From Fructilactobacillus lindneri DSM 20690 = JCM 11027 (GTDB taxonomy: Bacteria; Bacillota; Bacilli; Lactobacillales; Lactobacillaceae), in NCBI RefSeq assembly GCF_002907375.1, contig NZ_MIYK01000018.1, positions 1 to 64,000 on the forward strand: DNA of 64,000 nt, given 5' to 3'. The notes under the pieces were generated by a model. It had not been told where the DNA came from. It ran no database searches and worked only from the letters and a program-made list of their open reading frames with translations. Positions 7,956 to 18,262 of the stretch are shown here, in pieces (the first letter of the stretch is position 1; each line of letters starts with the position of its first letter). A program made the position numbers and the translations under genes.

Positions 7956-10900
7956 TTATTTTTCAAATTTTTTAAACAAGTATAGTACAATTCCAATTAT
8001 TAATACCGTTAATAAACTAAGCATACTAATAACTTTTCCTAGCAATAATCCAGGAGTCTGATAAGTTAATTTGATACGGTGCTGACCCTTAGGAATCGTG
8101 CCACCGACGAATCCTTGATTGACTACGAAAGTTTTAGCTGGATGATTATCAATTGTTAGTTTCCAACCGCTTGAATAAGGAATAGAAGTGGTTAAAATTG
8201 ATTTTTTCGGATTCTTGCTTATTCCAGTTACTTTATTATTATCAATCTTGAGATGTTTTAATCCTTGCCTTTGGCTACGCTTAATTTGTTGCTGATATGT
8301 TTTATTAAATGGTACTACCAGTAAACGTGCATGTTTGAAATGTAATTTATTAATTTCTTTATAGTTTAATCTAACCTGTTTTCGTTGTTTGGTAGAATAA
8401 CCTAAATTAATTAACGCTTTTTGTTTAGGAATGTAATTGGACAATTCATCAGTTCCCAACTGAGTCACTGCATTAGTCATTCCTTTAGTTGAAGCTGTTA
8501 ACACAAAACTACCATTATTATAGCTTGAGATGTTATTTCTAAAAGTAGTTAATTGGTCGAAACGGGAGGAAGTTTTGTTCTTCAATACATTTCGATTGTT
8601 CCTCGTCTGCATTAAATCAGCTTTACTAGCTTCATTACTCTTAATTCCATCAAGTTCTAAATATAATTCAGCATGTTTAGTTTTTTCTGGGTTTTTAATG
8701 TTTAAATAATAAGTATTTTTGTGACCTAAAGCATCAGTAGTTAATTCATGCAAACCATGTTTATTGGTTTGTTCATTAGCTTGTTTAATTTGCTGATTTT
8801 GATCCAAGATTTTTTGCACGCGTTTTTTAGAATAATATTTCACATCTGGAGAAATATTTTTAGTTGATCTTTGGGCAATTTCAGATTGGTCCAACTGTTT
8901 TTGATCTGTGATTAAATCTTGTGGATCTAACGTTACATCATATTTTAAATTATGGACTTTAGAATGATATTGAGCGGTTTTGACCCCGGGAACTTTGTGA
9001 TTCACATTGGCCGCTGCAATCATGGCTTGTTCTTTATCATTAGCAGACAGTTTGTTAAATTTTTTGTTTGGGATGAGTTGATCTTGAGTGTACATCAAGG
9101 GAAGAGCGTAACTATTCTTAGCTAAAACAGTTCCGACTGCTGCATCCGGACTCAAAATATTACTATCGTTTTTAAACAGTTTAGGCTGTTTTTTATGGTC
9201 TTTAACTAGTTTAAATCCATTTGGTAAAGATTTTGATTGCCGCTGTGATCTTACAAACATATATTTGACACCCATTAGATTTTCTAGAGAAGAGCGATAA
9301 TCATTTTGCGCCACGGGGTCGTTTTGAGTGAACTGGTTATTTTGTAAAGTTTGTTCCAGTTTTCCAAGATAACCATTTTCAACTGTTAAATACGAAGCAA
9401 TATCATGAGTTCCTAGAATCATGGGAATATTAGAGCTGGCGTTAAAGTAATCAGTATTAATAAAATTATCACGAGTATCGGGGAGATAATGATATTTAGG
9501 CCCTAAAACTGTACGATAATTACCAAGTCGTTTTGTTACATAATGATTAGCACCATCGTAATAATTTTTCACATAGTTTGCGGCAGCATCATGATTTAAC
9601 ATTCCTTTAGAATAGCCACTGCTATTGGGGCTGTAATAACCTATTCCTAACGCAATTAAGTTCAATGTAACAATCGCAAAGACACCACTAATTAAAGTAC
9701 GTGGCTTCCATTTGAAGAAATGGGCAGCAAATAAAACACCAACCAAACTAAATAATAAGAGATATTCAGTAAAATCATGACGATGAATTTTAAAAATTAA
9801 TCCGTTACAAATCCACACAACAATTAATAAAACGAAAGGGCTTAAACCAAGAACGATTAAATCTTTACGGTTTAAGCTGGTTAAATGGTCAGAAAAAATA
9901 GCTGTTGCCAGCCCAATTGGTAATAAACACAGTGAAACCCAGCGATTAGAAGGAGCAGCTAGGGCATTAAAAGTAGAACTGACAGCCGGTAATCCAATTC
10001 CAATCGCCATTAATATTAAGGTAAGATTGAGATAACGATAGGTTTTAAAGTGAGTGAAAACATAAACTAGACTAAGGAAACTTAACCCACTGATTCCAAT
10101 AATCAGCCAAAAATTGAAGGTGCCCCCCATTCCAATAATTTTTCCAGGTAGATTAAGATAATAACTAGCAGGGTAAAAAAGATAACCATTAGCAAAGTTA
10201 TTAGTAATTCGAGTTGATTTAACAGCATAAATAATGGTTGGAATAAAGATAATTCCTGCCATTGCAATGCCGCCAAGAATGGCTGCGATGATTTTTAACA
10301 GTGATTTACCAACTTTAAACCATGGTTCTTTACGAATACTAAAGTAACGAATGATTACATAAATGCTACAACCTAATCCTAAGATATAAGCAAAATAAAA
10401 GTTACTTAAAAAAGTAATTAAAACTGCCAACAGTAGTGGGAAAGCGGAATGATTATGAATAATCCGTTCAATTCCGTAACATAGTAGTGGGAAGAAAATT
10501 AATGGCAGAATAAAGAAAGCATGGTGCATTCCAGCATAGAGAGCATAGCTAGCAAAAGTATAGGTTAAAGAACTTAAAACTAGACTATATTTTTTAAAAT
10601 GAAATGTTTTAGCAAACAGTATAAAGGCTAATCCAGCACAGTATAAACGTAATAAGATGAGTACGCTGTACCCCATTTCAATCGATGATTTTGGGAAAAA
10701 GACGATTAGATAGTTAAATAAATCTCCGACTACGTAATATGAAAAACTGGTTAATTGATCTGCACCTAGCCCGATGTTCCAGGACCAATGTGTCAGTCCC
10801 TGCGCTGGATGATGGATAAAATTAATCAACATCTCGCGAAAATTTACTAAAATGGGATAGTGCTGTGAAATACCATCAAAACTCCAGATTAAAGAACTAT

Positions 10901-10994
10901 TAGTGAGGTAAAAAGTCCATAGATACGCTAATGTAATTACAACAAAGAAAGCTGTATAAAACATCCACGCTGGAATTTTTTTCAATGCTTTCAT
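7956..10994 (-). CDS. YfhO family membrane protein
   Basis: Large polytopic membrane protein of 1012 residues. About a dozen hydrophobic helices fill residues 1-465, a large extracytoplasmic region follows (about 465-985), and a last helix and a KKFEK tail end the protein. The N-terminal part (SFDGISQHYPILVNFREMLINF) and the YSSGWKLTIDNHPAKTFVVNQGFVGGTIPKGQHRIKLTYQTPG block near the C-terminus are typical of YfhO. Family members act in lipid-linked glycosylation of cell-envelope polymers such as lipoteichoic acid; here this is inferred from the family only. AAGGAG precedes the ATG. It is a single-gene unit between two terminators. Confidence 0.88.
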   Translation of the reverse strand: MKALKKIPAWMFYTAFFVVITLAYLWTFYLTNSSLIWSFDGISQHYPILVNFREMLINFIHHPAQGLTHWSWNIGLGADQLTSFSYYVVGDLFNYLIVFFPKSSIEMGYSVLILLRLYCAGLAFILFAKTFHFKKYSLVLSSLTYTFASYALYAGMHHAFFILPLIFFPLLCYGIERIIHNHSAFPLLLAVLITFLSNFYFAYILGLGCSIYVIIRYFSIRKEPWFKVGKSLLKIIAAILGGIAMAGIIFIPTIIYAVKSTRITNNFANGYLFYPASYYLNLPGKIIGMGGTFNFWLIIGISGLSFLSLVYVFTHFKTYRYLNLTLILMAIGIGLPAVSSTFNALAAPSNRWVSLCLLPIGLATAIFSDHLTSLNRKDLIVLGLSPFVLLIVVWICNGLIFKIHRHDFTEYLLLFSLVGVLFAAHFFKWKPRTLISGVFAIVTLNLIALGIGYYSPNSSGYSKGMLNHDAAANYVKNYYDGANHYVTKRLGNYRTVLGPKYHYLPDTRDNFINTDYFNASSNIPMILGTHDIASYLTVENGYLGKLEQTLQNNQFTQNDPVAQNDYRSSLENLMGVKYMFVRSQRQSKSLPNGFKLVKDHKKQPKLFKNDSNILSPDAAVGTVLAKNSYALPLMYTQDQLIPNKKFNKLSANDKEQAMIAAANVNHKVPGVKTAQYHSKVHNLKYDVTLDPQDLITDQKQLDQSEIAQRSTKNISPDVKYYSKKRVQKILDQNQQIKQANEQTNKHGLHELTTDALGHKNTYYLNIKNPEKTKHAELYLELDGIKSNEASKADLMQTRNNRNVLKNKTSSRFDQLTTFRNNISSYNNGSFVLTASTKGMTNAVTQLGTDELSNYIPKQKALINLGYSTKQRKQVRLNYKEINKLHFKHARLLVVPFNKTYQQQIKRSQRQGLKHLKIDNNKVTGISKNPKKSILTTSIPYSSGWKLTIDNHPAKTFVVNQGFVGGTIPKGQHRIKLTYQTPGLLLGKVISMLSLLTVLIIGIVLYLFKKFEK

Positions 10995-11016
10995 TAAACT
11001 TTACTCCTTAAGAATA

Positions 11017-11047
11017 AAAAGACGAGGAAATCCCCGTCTTTTTATTA
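11017..11047 (-). terminator. Intrinsic terminator
   Basis: AAAGACGGGGA and TCCTCGTCTTT form a stem with a T run on the minus strand, ending the CBS-domain gene to its right. Confidence 0.85.
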
Positions 11048-11050
11048 ATT

Positions 11051-12412
11051 TTAATTATTTTCTTCATCGTCATGATTAGGTTCAATTTCAGTTACTTCAA
11101 ACCAGTTGATGAACGAGTTTTCGTAATTAATGACCTTAAATTTAAAGTTGCCAATCTTGAAGACATCGCCAACTTTTACGTCTGGGTTATTTTCAATAAT
11201 AAAGCCAGATAAAGTTACGATATCAGATTCATTAAAGGCTTTGATTTGGGTATCAAAGAACTTTTCAAAATCATGAGTATTTAATTTCCCGCTAATCTTA
11301 TATGAACCATTAGTTTGTTTAAAGATTGAAACGTGGATTGAAGGATCAATTTCATCCCGAACAGCTCCGAAAAGTTCTTCGTAGATATCTTTATCAGTAA
11401 TAATACCGGATGTTCCTCCGTACTCGTCAATTACAACCACAATTGGTTGGTGGTACTTAATCATTTGCTGTAAGACCATTGCAATTGGGGTAGTTTCAGA
11501 TGTTGTACTGATTTTTCTAATCAAACCAGTGATGGGCTTGTTAGGGTTAATCTGTGCTTGTTGAATTAGATCATAGATATAAACATAACCTAAGATGTCA
11601 TCCTTGTTATTGTCTTTAACTACCGGCAGCCGACTAAACTTAGTTCGTAAGTAAGTTTCAATGGCTTCATTAACGGTTGCATTAACATCGATTGTTTTTA
11701 GCTGTGTTCGATCAATCATGATGTCGCGAGCAGTTTTATCGTTCAGTTCAAAAGCCCGACGCATGTATAAGTAATCGTTCTTTTCTAATGCGCCGTTTTT
11801 AACAGCAGCTTTAGAAACACTCAAAATTTCAGATTGTGACAAGGCCTCGTCATTTTCGTTTGCGACTGGCATACCAAGTAATTTTACAATTCCGGTAGCA
11901 GAAGTATTTAATAACCAAACGAAAGGATAGAAGATGACATGACAATAATGAAGTGGAGTACTGATAACATTTAAAACCTGAATAGGCATATCAATACTTA
12001 GGTTTTTAGGTAAAATTTCGGTAAAAACGACTTCAAGATAGGTTAGTAGGACAATTCCTAAGATAACCCCAATTCCGTGTGCAGTTACAGAGTTGTGACC
12101 CATGCCGCTAACACCCATTAAATCAACGAAAATCTCAATGGCAAAAGTTTCACCAATCCAACCAAGAATGATTCCGGCCAATGAAACTCCAACTTGAGTA
12201 GTTGAAAGATACTCATTCAAGTTTTTTACCATCATAATTTCGCGTTCAATCTTTTTCTTGCGTTTAGGGGTAGTATGATCATCCTCTAATTCTTCTTGCA
12301 GGGCAGTCGGTCGTGATTGAACTAAAGCAAATTCACAAGCAACAAAAAATCCAGCAAAGAAGAAAGTGACTAATATAATGACTAAGTCGACAAATATCGA
12401 TCCAGTAACCAA
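11051..12412 (-). CDS. Hemolysin-C/CNNM family protein with CBS and CorC domains
   Basis: Membrane protein of 453 residues in the standard order: DUF21/CNNM membrane domain (about 1-195, four helices), a pair of CBS nucleotide-binding domains (about 210-335, containing IMIDRTQ and VVVIDEYGGTSGIIT) and a CorC_HlyC domain (about 350-440, GKLNTHDFEKFF, GDVFKIGNFKFKV). Related proteins are linked to magnesium or cobalt efflux; a hemolysin role is historical. It is a single-gene unit with its own terminator. Confidence 0.9.
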   Translation of the reverse strand: MVTGSIFVDLVIILVTFFFAGFFVACEFALVQSRPTALQEELEDDHTTPKRKKKIEREIMMVKNLNEYLSTTQVGVSLAGIILGWIGETFAIEIFVDLMGVSGMGHNSVTAHGIGVILGIVLLTYLEVVFTEILPKNLSIDMPIQVLNVISTPLHYCHVIFYPFVWLLNTSATGIVKLLGMPVANENDEALSQSEILSVSKAAVKNGALEKNDYLYMRRAFELNDKTARDIMIDRTQLKTIDVNATVNEAIETYLRTKFSRLPVVKDNNKDDILGYVYIYDLIQQAQINPNKPITGLIRKISTTSETTPIAMVLQQMIKYHQPIVVVIDEYGGTSGIITDKDIYEELFGAVRDEIDPSIHVSIFKQTNGSYKISGKLNTHDFEKFFDTQIKAFNESDIVTLSGFIIENNPDVKVGDVFKIGNFKFKVINYENSFINWFEVTEIEPNHDDEENN

Positions 12413-12551
12413 AAAGCATTCCTCTTTTCATGTTTATTATAAGTTATTTTAAATGATTGCAACGCTAAATAAGCGCCTACAGATATATCCTTAATCATAT
12501 CATATTATTGTAAAAAACGAGACTAAATCAAAGAAAAAATGAGCTAGTTCT

Positions 12552-12580
12552 TTGTAACTAATCGGTTACCATTTTATAAT
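12552..12580 (+). promoter_or_regulatory. Promoter of hsp20 with an inverted repeat
   Basis: TTGTAA (12552-12557), 17 bases, TATAAT (12575-12580). GTAAC at 12554-12558 and GTTAC at 12565-12569 form an inverted repeat overlapping the -35 and spacer, a possible operator. It is neither a CIRCE nor a CtsR site by eye. Confidence 0.6.
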
Positions 12581-12625
12581 TGAATCGTAGTAAGGGTAAT
12601 AAATATATGAAAGAGGGATTCAGTT

Positions 12626-13051
12626 ATGGCAAAAAAAGAATTAGGAACTAACAATTACGGACCATTAGATGATTTTTTTGGCGATCTTGGTAAAAGTTTT
12701 TTAAGTTCAGTTGCCGGCAATAATAAAATGAAGACCGATGTCATTGAACATGACCATGATTACGAAGTGGTTGCAGAATTACCAGGCTTTAAAAAGAAAG
12801 ACATCGAACTTAGTTATGAAGATGGCATTTTAACGATTCATGCTGTTCACGACTTAGATACTGAAGTTCAAAATGATGACGGTCATGTTTTGAATCATGA
12901 AAGAAGATCAATGGATGTAACTCGTTCATTTGAACTTCCAGATGTAAAAGATAATGAGATTTCTGCCAACTATGATGGTGGAATTTTACGAGTTATTTTA
13001 CCTAAAGCTCCTCGAGAAGAAGGTAACAATAACACCATTCCAATTAACTAA
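12626..13051 (+). CDS. hsp20: Hsp20/alpha-crystallin small heat-shock protein
   Basis: ATP-independent chaperone of 141 residues. The alpha-crystallin domain covers about residues 35-130, with the typical VVAELPGFKKKDIELSYEDGILTI opening strands and the closing GGILRVILPK; the C-terminal IPIN is the I-x-I motif used for oligomer assembly. A GAGGG ribosome site precedes the ATG. A promoter and terminator frame it as a single gene. Confidence 0.95.
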   Translation: MAKKELGTNNYGPLDDFFGDLGKSFLSSVAGNNKMKTDVIEHDHDYEVVAELPGFKKKDIELSYEDGILTIHAVHDLDTEVQNDDGHVLNHERRSMDVTRSFELPDVKDNEISANYDGGILRVILPKAPREEGNNNTIPIN

Positions 13052-13065
13052 AATTAATTAACTCA

Positions 13066-13102
13066 AAATTCGTTTTGCAAATTTGCAAAACGAATTTTTT
13101 TA
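13066..13102 (+). terminator. Intrinsic terminator of hsp20
   Basis: AATTCGTTTTGCAAA and TTTGCAAAACGAATT form a perfect stem followed by a T run. Confidence 0.92.
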
Positions 13103-13208
13103 TTTTATATTAAGAAACCCTGATTTAGTCGCTTTAAAATGTTAAATTAATTGAATTTCGCTATAATTAACATAAATCATCATATGAATATGAAAATGAG
13201 GAATTAAA

Positions 13209-15542
13209 TTGAAAAATAAAAAGGTTGTCGGACTATCAAACGTTCAAGTTCAGACACGAATTGCTGATGGACAAAAAAATACTAAGCCAGCCCCGCTGAC
13301 AAAATCAGTTTATCAGATTATTTTTGATAACGTGTTTACGTTATTTAACTTAATTAATATTATTTTGGCCTGTTTAGTTTTTTATACAGGTAGCTATAAA
13401 AATATGTTCTTCATTCTGGTAGCTTTTTGTAATACTTCCATCGGAATTTTTCAAGAAATACGGTCGAAACGTCAAGTTGATAAGATGGCACTGCTTTCTC
13501 AAACCAAAACCGACGTAATTCGAAATGGTGAAAAAGTAGCAGTTAAACCTGATCAAATTGTGCTTGGCGACATCATTATGCTGAATCTAGGTGACCAAAT
13601 CCCGGTTGATGGCGTGATCCTTAAAACTAAAGAATTAGAAGTAGACGAATCTCAAATAACCGGAGAATCGGATGCGATTACAAAACATGATGGGAGTCAG
13701 TTGATTTCCGGTAGTTTTGTGGTGAGCGGGAATGCCTTGATGAAAGTTACCAAAGTTGGAAAGGATACTTTCGTTAATTCGCTGACCTCTAAGGTAAAAG
13801 TTACTAAACAAAATAATAGTAAATTATTAAATTTAATCAAACGAATTATTAAAGTTTTAACGATTATTATTATCCCATTGGGAATCTGTTTATTTGTATC
13901 GCGTTTGTATCATGGAGTAGCACTTAATATTGCTATTTTAGGAACGGTAGCGGCTATGATTGGAATGATACCAGAAGGGCTAGTACTTTTGTCATCGGTC
14001 ACGCTTGCCATGTCTGCTTATCATTTAGCTAAGCGTCACGTTTTGGTAAGAGATTTAGCTTCTATTGAAACCCTAGCCCGAGTTGATACTTTATGTTTGG
14101 ATAAAACGGGGACAATTACCAACGGCAAGCTGCAATTTGAAAAATTAATTATGGAAAATGATAACTTTGATGAAGAATCAGTTAAGCAGTTGTTAGGTTC
14201 GTTGATTTATGAAATTAACGATAATAACGCTACTGCTGATGCATTGAAACAACATTTTAATAAGCATCCATATCAGGCCACAGAAATCGTACCGTTTTCA
14301 TCTGCGAGAAAGTGGAGCGGAGTGACTTTGGGTAATCAGGGTAATTTCGTCCTGGGAGCGCCACAGTTTATTTTGAAAATGAATGCAGCACAATCCCAAC
14401 AAGTTCACGATTATGCTAAACAAGGTTATCGAGTATTGGGATTTGCTCAGGCTGAGCATTTAAGCAACAATCAAATTGAGGGAGCTCATTTAATTGCACT
14501 GATTTTAATTTCAGATGTCATTAGACCGGATGCTCCGGAAACTTTGCGTTATTTTTATGATCAAGGTGTTAACTTAAAAGTAATTTCTGGTGATGATCCG
14601 ACGACAGTTGCTAACATTGCTCAGCGAGTTGGCATTAAAAATTGGGATCAATATGTTGATATGACGACTGTCCCAAATGATGCCGATTATCAGACGTTGG
14701 TAAAAAGTAAAGTGATTTTTGGAAGAGTTCGTCCGGAACAAAAGGAACGCTTGATTCAAGCGATGCAGCAAAATGGACATACCGTTGCAATGACGGGTGA
14801 TGGAGTGAATGATATTCTAGCTTTGAAACAATCTAATTGTGGGATTGCGATGGCTTCAGGAAATGAAAGTACTAAAAGTATTGCTGATTTTGTTTTAATC
14901 GATTCAAACTTTTCTGCTTTAATTAACGTTTTAAGGGAAGGCCGAAGGGTGATTAATAATATTGATAATATTGCTTCGCTGTATCTTATTAAAACCATGT
15001 TTTCAGTAATGTTAAGTGTGATTTTTTTATTTATGGTCCGAAATTATCCATTTCAACCGATTCAGTTGGCTCCGATTAACAGTCTGATGGTGGGAATTCC
15101 TTCCTTTTTCTTAGCTTTATCACCAACTTTTCATCCGATTCGAAATCGTTTTATGGCAGGAATTGAACAAATTGCTTTTCCATCAGCTCTTTGTGTAGTT
15201 TTCTATATTTTATTGATTAGTTTGATTAGTAGCTTGATAGGAATCAATAGCGCTGATGTTAGTACCTTAAATGTATTATTGACCGGAGCAATTTGTTGGC
15301 AGGCTTTAATTTTGGTAAGTCGTCCGTTAAATCGTTATAAATGGATGATTGTAATTCTTAGTATTACTTCCTTCTTATTTGTCTTTTTGTTTTTAGGCAG
15401 GTTATTCTCGCTTACTACTTTGTTTAGCTTGGCAGTAGGAGGAGTTGGCAGTTTGTTATTGCTGACGGTTAATCCAATGTTTGTTTTAGTACAAAGATTA
15501 ACGGATTTTTTTAAGACTAAAATTAAATTGCTTAGAAGATAA
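13209..15542 (+). CDS. Cation-translocating P-type ATPase
   Basis: P-type ATPase of 777 residues starting at a TTG preceded by GAGGAA. Domains: N-terminal membrane helices, actuator domain with TGES (about residue 151), a helix with PEGL (IPEGLVLL, about 254-261), phosphorylation motif DKTGT with D298, the nucleotide domain, GDGVND (about 527) and six C-terminal helices. The PEGL motif and overall length suggest the calcium- or manganese-type group (CtpE/YoaB-like) and not heavy-metal CPx pumps: no CPC motif or metal-binding N-terminal domain is present. The ion is not certain. No cis regulator was recognised. Confidence 0.88.
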   Translation: MKNKKVVGLSNVQVQTRIADGQKNTKPAPLTKSVYQIIFDNVFTLFNLINIILACLVFYTGSYKNMFFILVAFCNTSIGIFQEIRSKRQVDKMALLSQTKTDVIRNGEKVAVKPDQIVLGDIIMLNLGDQIPVDGVILKTKELEVDESQITGESDAITKHDGSQLISGSFVVSGNALMKVTKVGKDTFVNSLTSKVKVTKQNNSKLLNLIKRIIKVLTIIIIPLGICLFVSRLYHGVALNIAILGTVAAMIGMIPEGLVLLSSVTLAMSAYHLAKRHVLVRDLASIETLARVDTLCLDKTGTITNGKLQFEKLIMENDNFDEESVKQLLGSLIYEINDNNATADALKQHFNKHPYQATEIVPFSSARKWSGVTLGNQGNFVLGAPQFILKMNAAQSQQVHDYAKQGYRVLGFAQAEHLSNNQIEGAHLIALILISDVIRPDAPETLRYFYDQGVNLKVISGDDPTTVANIAQRVGIKNWDQYVDMTTVPNDADYQTLVKSKVIFGRVRPEQKERLIQAMQQNGHTVAMTGDGVNDILALKQSNCGIAMASGNESTKSIADFVLIDSNFSALINVLREGRRVINNIDNIASLYLIKTMFSVMLSVIFLFMVRNYPFQPIQLAPINSLMVGIPSFFLALSPTFHPIRNRFMAGIEQIAFPSALCVVFYILLISLISSLIGINSADVSTLNVLLTGAICWQALILVSRPLNRYKWMIVILSITSFLFVFLFLGRLFSLTTLFSLAVGGVGSLLLLTVNPMFVLVQRLTDFFKTKIKLLRR

Positions 15543-15545
15543 AAA

Positions 15546-15579
15546 ACTTTCCGAATTTATCATTCGGAAAGTTTTTTTT
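15546..15579. terminator. Bidirectional intrinsic terminator
   Basis: ACTTTCCGAAT and ATTCGGAAAGT form a perfect stem with a T run on the plus side and an A run on the other. The minus-strand LysR gene ends inside it (stop at 15560). Confidence 0.85.
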
Positions 15580-16471
15580 CGGTTTGAATTGAATTAGTTA
15601 AGATATTTACTAGTTCCTGTTCTTGAGGTGAAAGAACATGGCTTTTTCGATAAGCAATTGAAACATAAAACGGTTCTAAATCATCGTCATCAATAGGGAT
15701 AGCGACTACATGATCATTTTTAGTAATCGCAGTGCTAGTTAAAAATGAAATTCCTACGTTTTGAGAAACAAGTCGTTTTACAAGTTCGACATCTTGGGTA
15801 TGATAGCGAGTGTTGACATGCACACTATGCATTTTGAGAAGTTGCTGTAGTGTTTTTGTATGTACGAAATCTTTGGAAAGTAAAATAAAATTACAGTTAT
15901 TAAGATCGGCAATTCTGATTTTATCAAGTTTTGCTAAAGGTGAATTGAGAGAAACAATAATTTTAAAGTTATTTTCACATAAAATTTTAGCTTTAATCGC
16001 ATTGTTTTTAAGCGGATGATTTGATCCTAAAAGTGCGATATCAATCTCGCCATTTTTGAGTTGCTCAAGAAGTTTTTCAGACCCGGCTTCAATATTATCC
16101 AAATGGGTTAAGATACCGCTTTTGTTTAACTGGCTTGCTAAACTTGGGAAATAATAGTTTCCAATAATTGGAGGCAAACCAAAGCGAATTGGCTGATCAA
16201 AATTATGTTGCATATCACGCTTCATTTCAGCCATTTGTTCTGCAATGATTTCTGTGTGTTTATATAGAATTTTTCCATATTTATTAACTTTGATTTGATG
16301 ATGGGCTTGATTTCTGTTAATCAATTCAACATTAAATTCTTGTTCTAAACGTTTAACGGACATCGAAATAGTTGGCTGACTGACACCAAAGTATTCTGAA
16401 ACTGCTGTATAGCTCTTTAGTTCAACTAATTTGTTGAAATAAATCAAGTCGTGCAGTTTGATAAAATCCAC
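15560..16471 (-). CDS. mleR: LysR family regulator, likely MleR
   Basis: LysR-type regulator of 303 residues: winged helix-turn-helix at residues about 3-62 (YFNKLVELKSYTAVSEYFGVSQPTISMSVKRLEQEF), then a periplasmic-binding-like effector domain. It is divergent from the malolactic enzyme and transporter genes, the standard arrangement for the malate-responsive activator of malolactic fermentation. The 113-base divergent region holds the promoter of the enzyme gene and an AT-rich imperfect dyad (around 16474-16500) that could be the LysR site. The effector is inferred from position. Confidence 0.85.
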   Translation of the reverse strand: MDFIKLHDLIYFNKLVELKSYTAVSEYFGVSQPTISMSVKRLEQEFNVELINRNQAHHQIKVNKYGKILYKHTEIIAEQMAEMKRDMQHNFDQPIRFGLPPIIGNYYFPSLASQLNKSGILTHLDNIEAGSEKLLEQLKNGEIDIALLGSNHPLKNNAIKAKILCENNFKIIVSLNSPLAKLDKIRIADLNNCNFILLSKDFVHTKTLQQLLKMHSVHVNTRYHTQDVELVKRLVSQNVGISFLTSTAITKNDHVVAIPIDDDDLEPFYVSIAYRKSHVLSPQEQELVNILTNSIQTEKKLSE

Positions 16472-16504
16472 CTCATATAAATTTATTTTATGAATATAAC
16501 TCGT

Positions 16505-16533
16505 TTGACAATTATTTTGTGCTGTTCTACAAT
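16505..16533 (+). promoter_or_regulatory. Promoter of the malolactic operon
   Basis: TTGACA (16505-16510), 17 bases, TACAAT (16528-16533), between the divergent LysR gene and mleS. Confidence 0.8.
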
Positions 16534-16584
16534 ACAGGTAGTGTTTGAATAATATTACATTTTACTACAAAAGGAGTCTTAATT

Positions 16585-18231
16585 ATGACTAAAAGTCAAG
16601 AAATTGTAAACAATCCTTTTTTAAACAAAGGAACTGCATTTACTGAAGAAGAACGTAAGACCTTAAACCTCCAAGGAATGTTACCACCACGGGTACAAAC
16701 CTTAGATGAACAAACTGAACGTGTTTACGCTGAATATCAACAAAAGAGCAGTGATTTAGAAAAACGTGTTTACTTAATGAGTATTTTTAACGAAAACCGA
16801 GTACTTTTCTACGCTGTTTTTGCTAAACATGTTAGTGAATTTATGCCAGTTGTTTATGACCCAACAATTGCTGACACAATTGAAAACTACAGCAGAATGT
16901 ATGTAAATCCACAAAATGCTGCTTTCTTATCAATCAACGATGATAGCAAAGAAGATATCAGACAAAGTTTGATTAACGCTGCTGAAGGTCGAAACATCAA
17001 ACTTTTAGTTGCTACTGATGGTGAAGGAATTCTTGGAATTGGTGATTGGGGTACTCAAGGTATCGATATTCCAGTTGGTAAGTTGATGGTTTATACAGCA
17101 GCTGCTGGAATTGATCCTTCAGAAGTATTACCAGTTGTTCTTGATGTTGGTACTACCAGAGATTCACTTCGTAAAGATCCATTATACTTGGGACTTGATC
17201 AAGAACGTGACTACTCAGAAAAATACTACGACTTTGTTGACAAGTTTGTAACTGAAGCAGAAGACTTATTCCCTAACCTTTACTTACATTTTGAAGACTT
17301 TGGTCGTGCTAATGCTGCCAACATCTTAGATAAGTACAAGGATAAATACTTGGTATTTAATGATGATATCCAAGGTACTGGAATCATTGTATTAGCTGGT
17401 GTGCTTGGTGGACTTAACATTTCTGGCGAAAAAATGGTTGATCAAAAATACCTTTGTTTCGGTGCTGGTACTGCCGGAGTTGGGATTGCTCAACGAGTTG
17501 CTGAAGAAATGGTTCAAGACGGTATGAATGAAGAAGAAGCTAAGAAACAATTCTACATGGTTGATAAACAAGGCCTCTTGTTTGATGACATGCCAGACTT
17601 AACTCCTGGTCAAAAAGAATTTGCCCGTAGCCGTTCTGAATTTGAAAATTCAGAAGACTTAACTAATTTATACAATGTTGTTAAAGCAGTTCATCCAACT
17701 ATTATGGTAGGGACTTCAACTGTTCATGGTGCCTTTACTGAAGATGTTATTAAGGAAATGGCTGCTCATACTGAACGTCCTATCATTATGCCTATTTCAA
17801 ACCCAACTAAGTTAGCTGAAGCTACTGCTGCAGATTTGATTAAATGGACAGATGGTCGTGCTTTAGTTGCTACTGGTGTTCCAAGTGCCCCTGTTGAATA
17901 CAACGGTGTAACTTATGAAATCGGACAAGCTAACAATGCCTTGGTTTACCCAGGAATTGGTTTAGGTGCAATTGCCGCTACTGCAACTACATTAAATGAT
18001 GAAATGATTAGTGCTGCCGCTCATTCATTGGGTGGAATCGTTGATCCTAACCAACCAGGGGCTGCAATCTTGCCACCAGTTGATAAATTGACTGAATTCT
18101 CACAAACAGTTGCCAACGCTGTAGCTCAAAGTGCGGTTGATCAAGGTGTAACTCGTGAAAAAATTAGTGATGTAAAGGCTGCCGTTGAAGATGAAAAATG
18201 GTACCCAGTATACAAAGACATCAAAGCATAA
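16585..18231 (+). CDS. mleS: Malolactic enzyme
   Basis: Converts L-malate to L-lactate and CO2 with NAD and Mn as cofactors, in the cytoplasm; 548 residues. The N-terminal malic domain contains [14 protein letters not shown], the metal-binding [12 protein letters not shown] and the NDDIQGTG block, and the NAD-binding [13 protein letters not shown] is near residue 295. Length and sequence fit malolactic enzymes of lactobacilli rather than NAD malic enzymes, a distinction supported by the linked MleP-like transporter and LysR gene. A strong AAAGGAG site and codon bias suggest high expression. The pathway consumes a proton and so gives acid tolerance and energy. Confidence 0.95.
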   Translation: MTKSQEIVNNPFLNKGTAFTEEERKTLNLQGMLPPRVQTLDEQTERVYAEYQQKSSDLEKRVYLMSIFNENRVLFYAVFAKHVSEFMPVVYDPTIADTIENYSRMYVNPQNAAFLSINDDSKEDIRQSLINAAEGRNIKLLVATDGEGILGIGDWGTQGIDIPVGKLMVYTAAAGIDPSEVLPVVLDVGTTRDSLRKDPLYLGLDQERDYSEKYYDFVDKFVTEAEDLFPNLYLHFEDFGRANAANILDKYKDKYLVFNDDIQGTGIIVLAGVLGGLNISGEKMVDQKYLCFGAGTAGVGIAQRVAEEMVQDGMNEEEAKKQFYMVDKQGLLFDDMPDLTPGQKEFARSRSEFENSEDLTNLYNVVKAVHPTIMVGTSTVHGAFTEDVIKEMAAHTERPIIMPISNPTKLAEATAADLIKWTDGRALVATGVPSAPVEYNGVTYEIGQANNALVYPGIGLGAIAATATTLNDEMISAAAHSLGGIVDPNQPGAAILPPVDKLTEFSQTVANAVAQSAVDQGVTREKISDVKAAVEDEKWYPVYKDIKA

Positions 18232-18262
18232 TTAAAAATAAATAATTGGAGGCTTGACAGTA

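Noticed and set aside
12626-13051. CIRCE or CtsR control of hsp20
   Set aside because: Neither consensus is visible; only a short GTAAC/GTTAC repeat is present.
18254-18262. TTG start for mleP
   Set aside because: Too close to the GGAGG; the ATG at 18263 has normal spacing.
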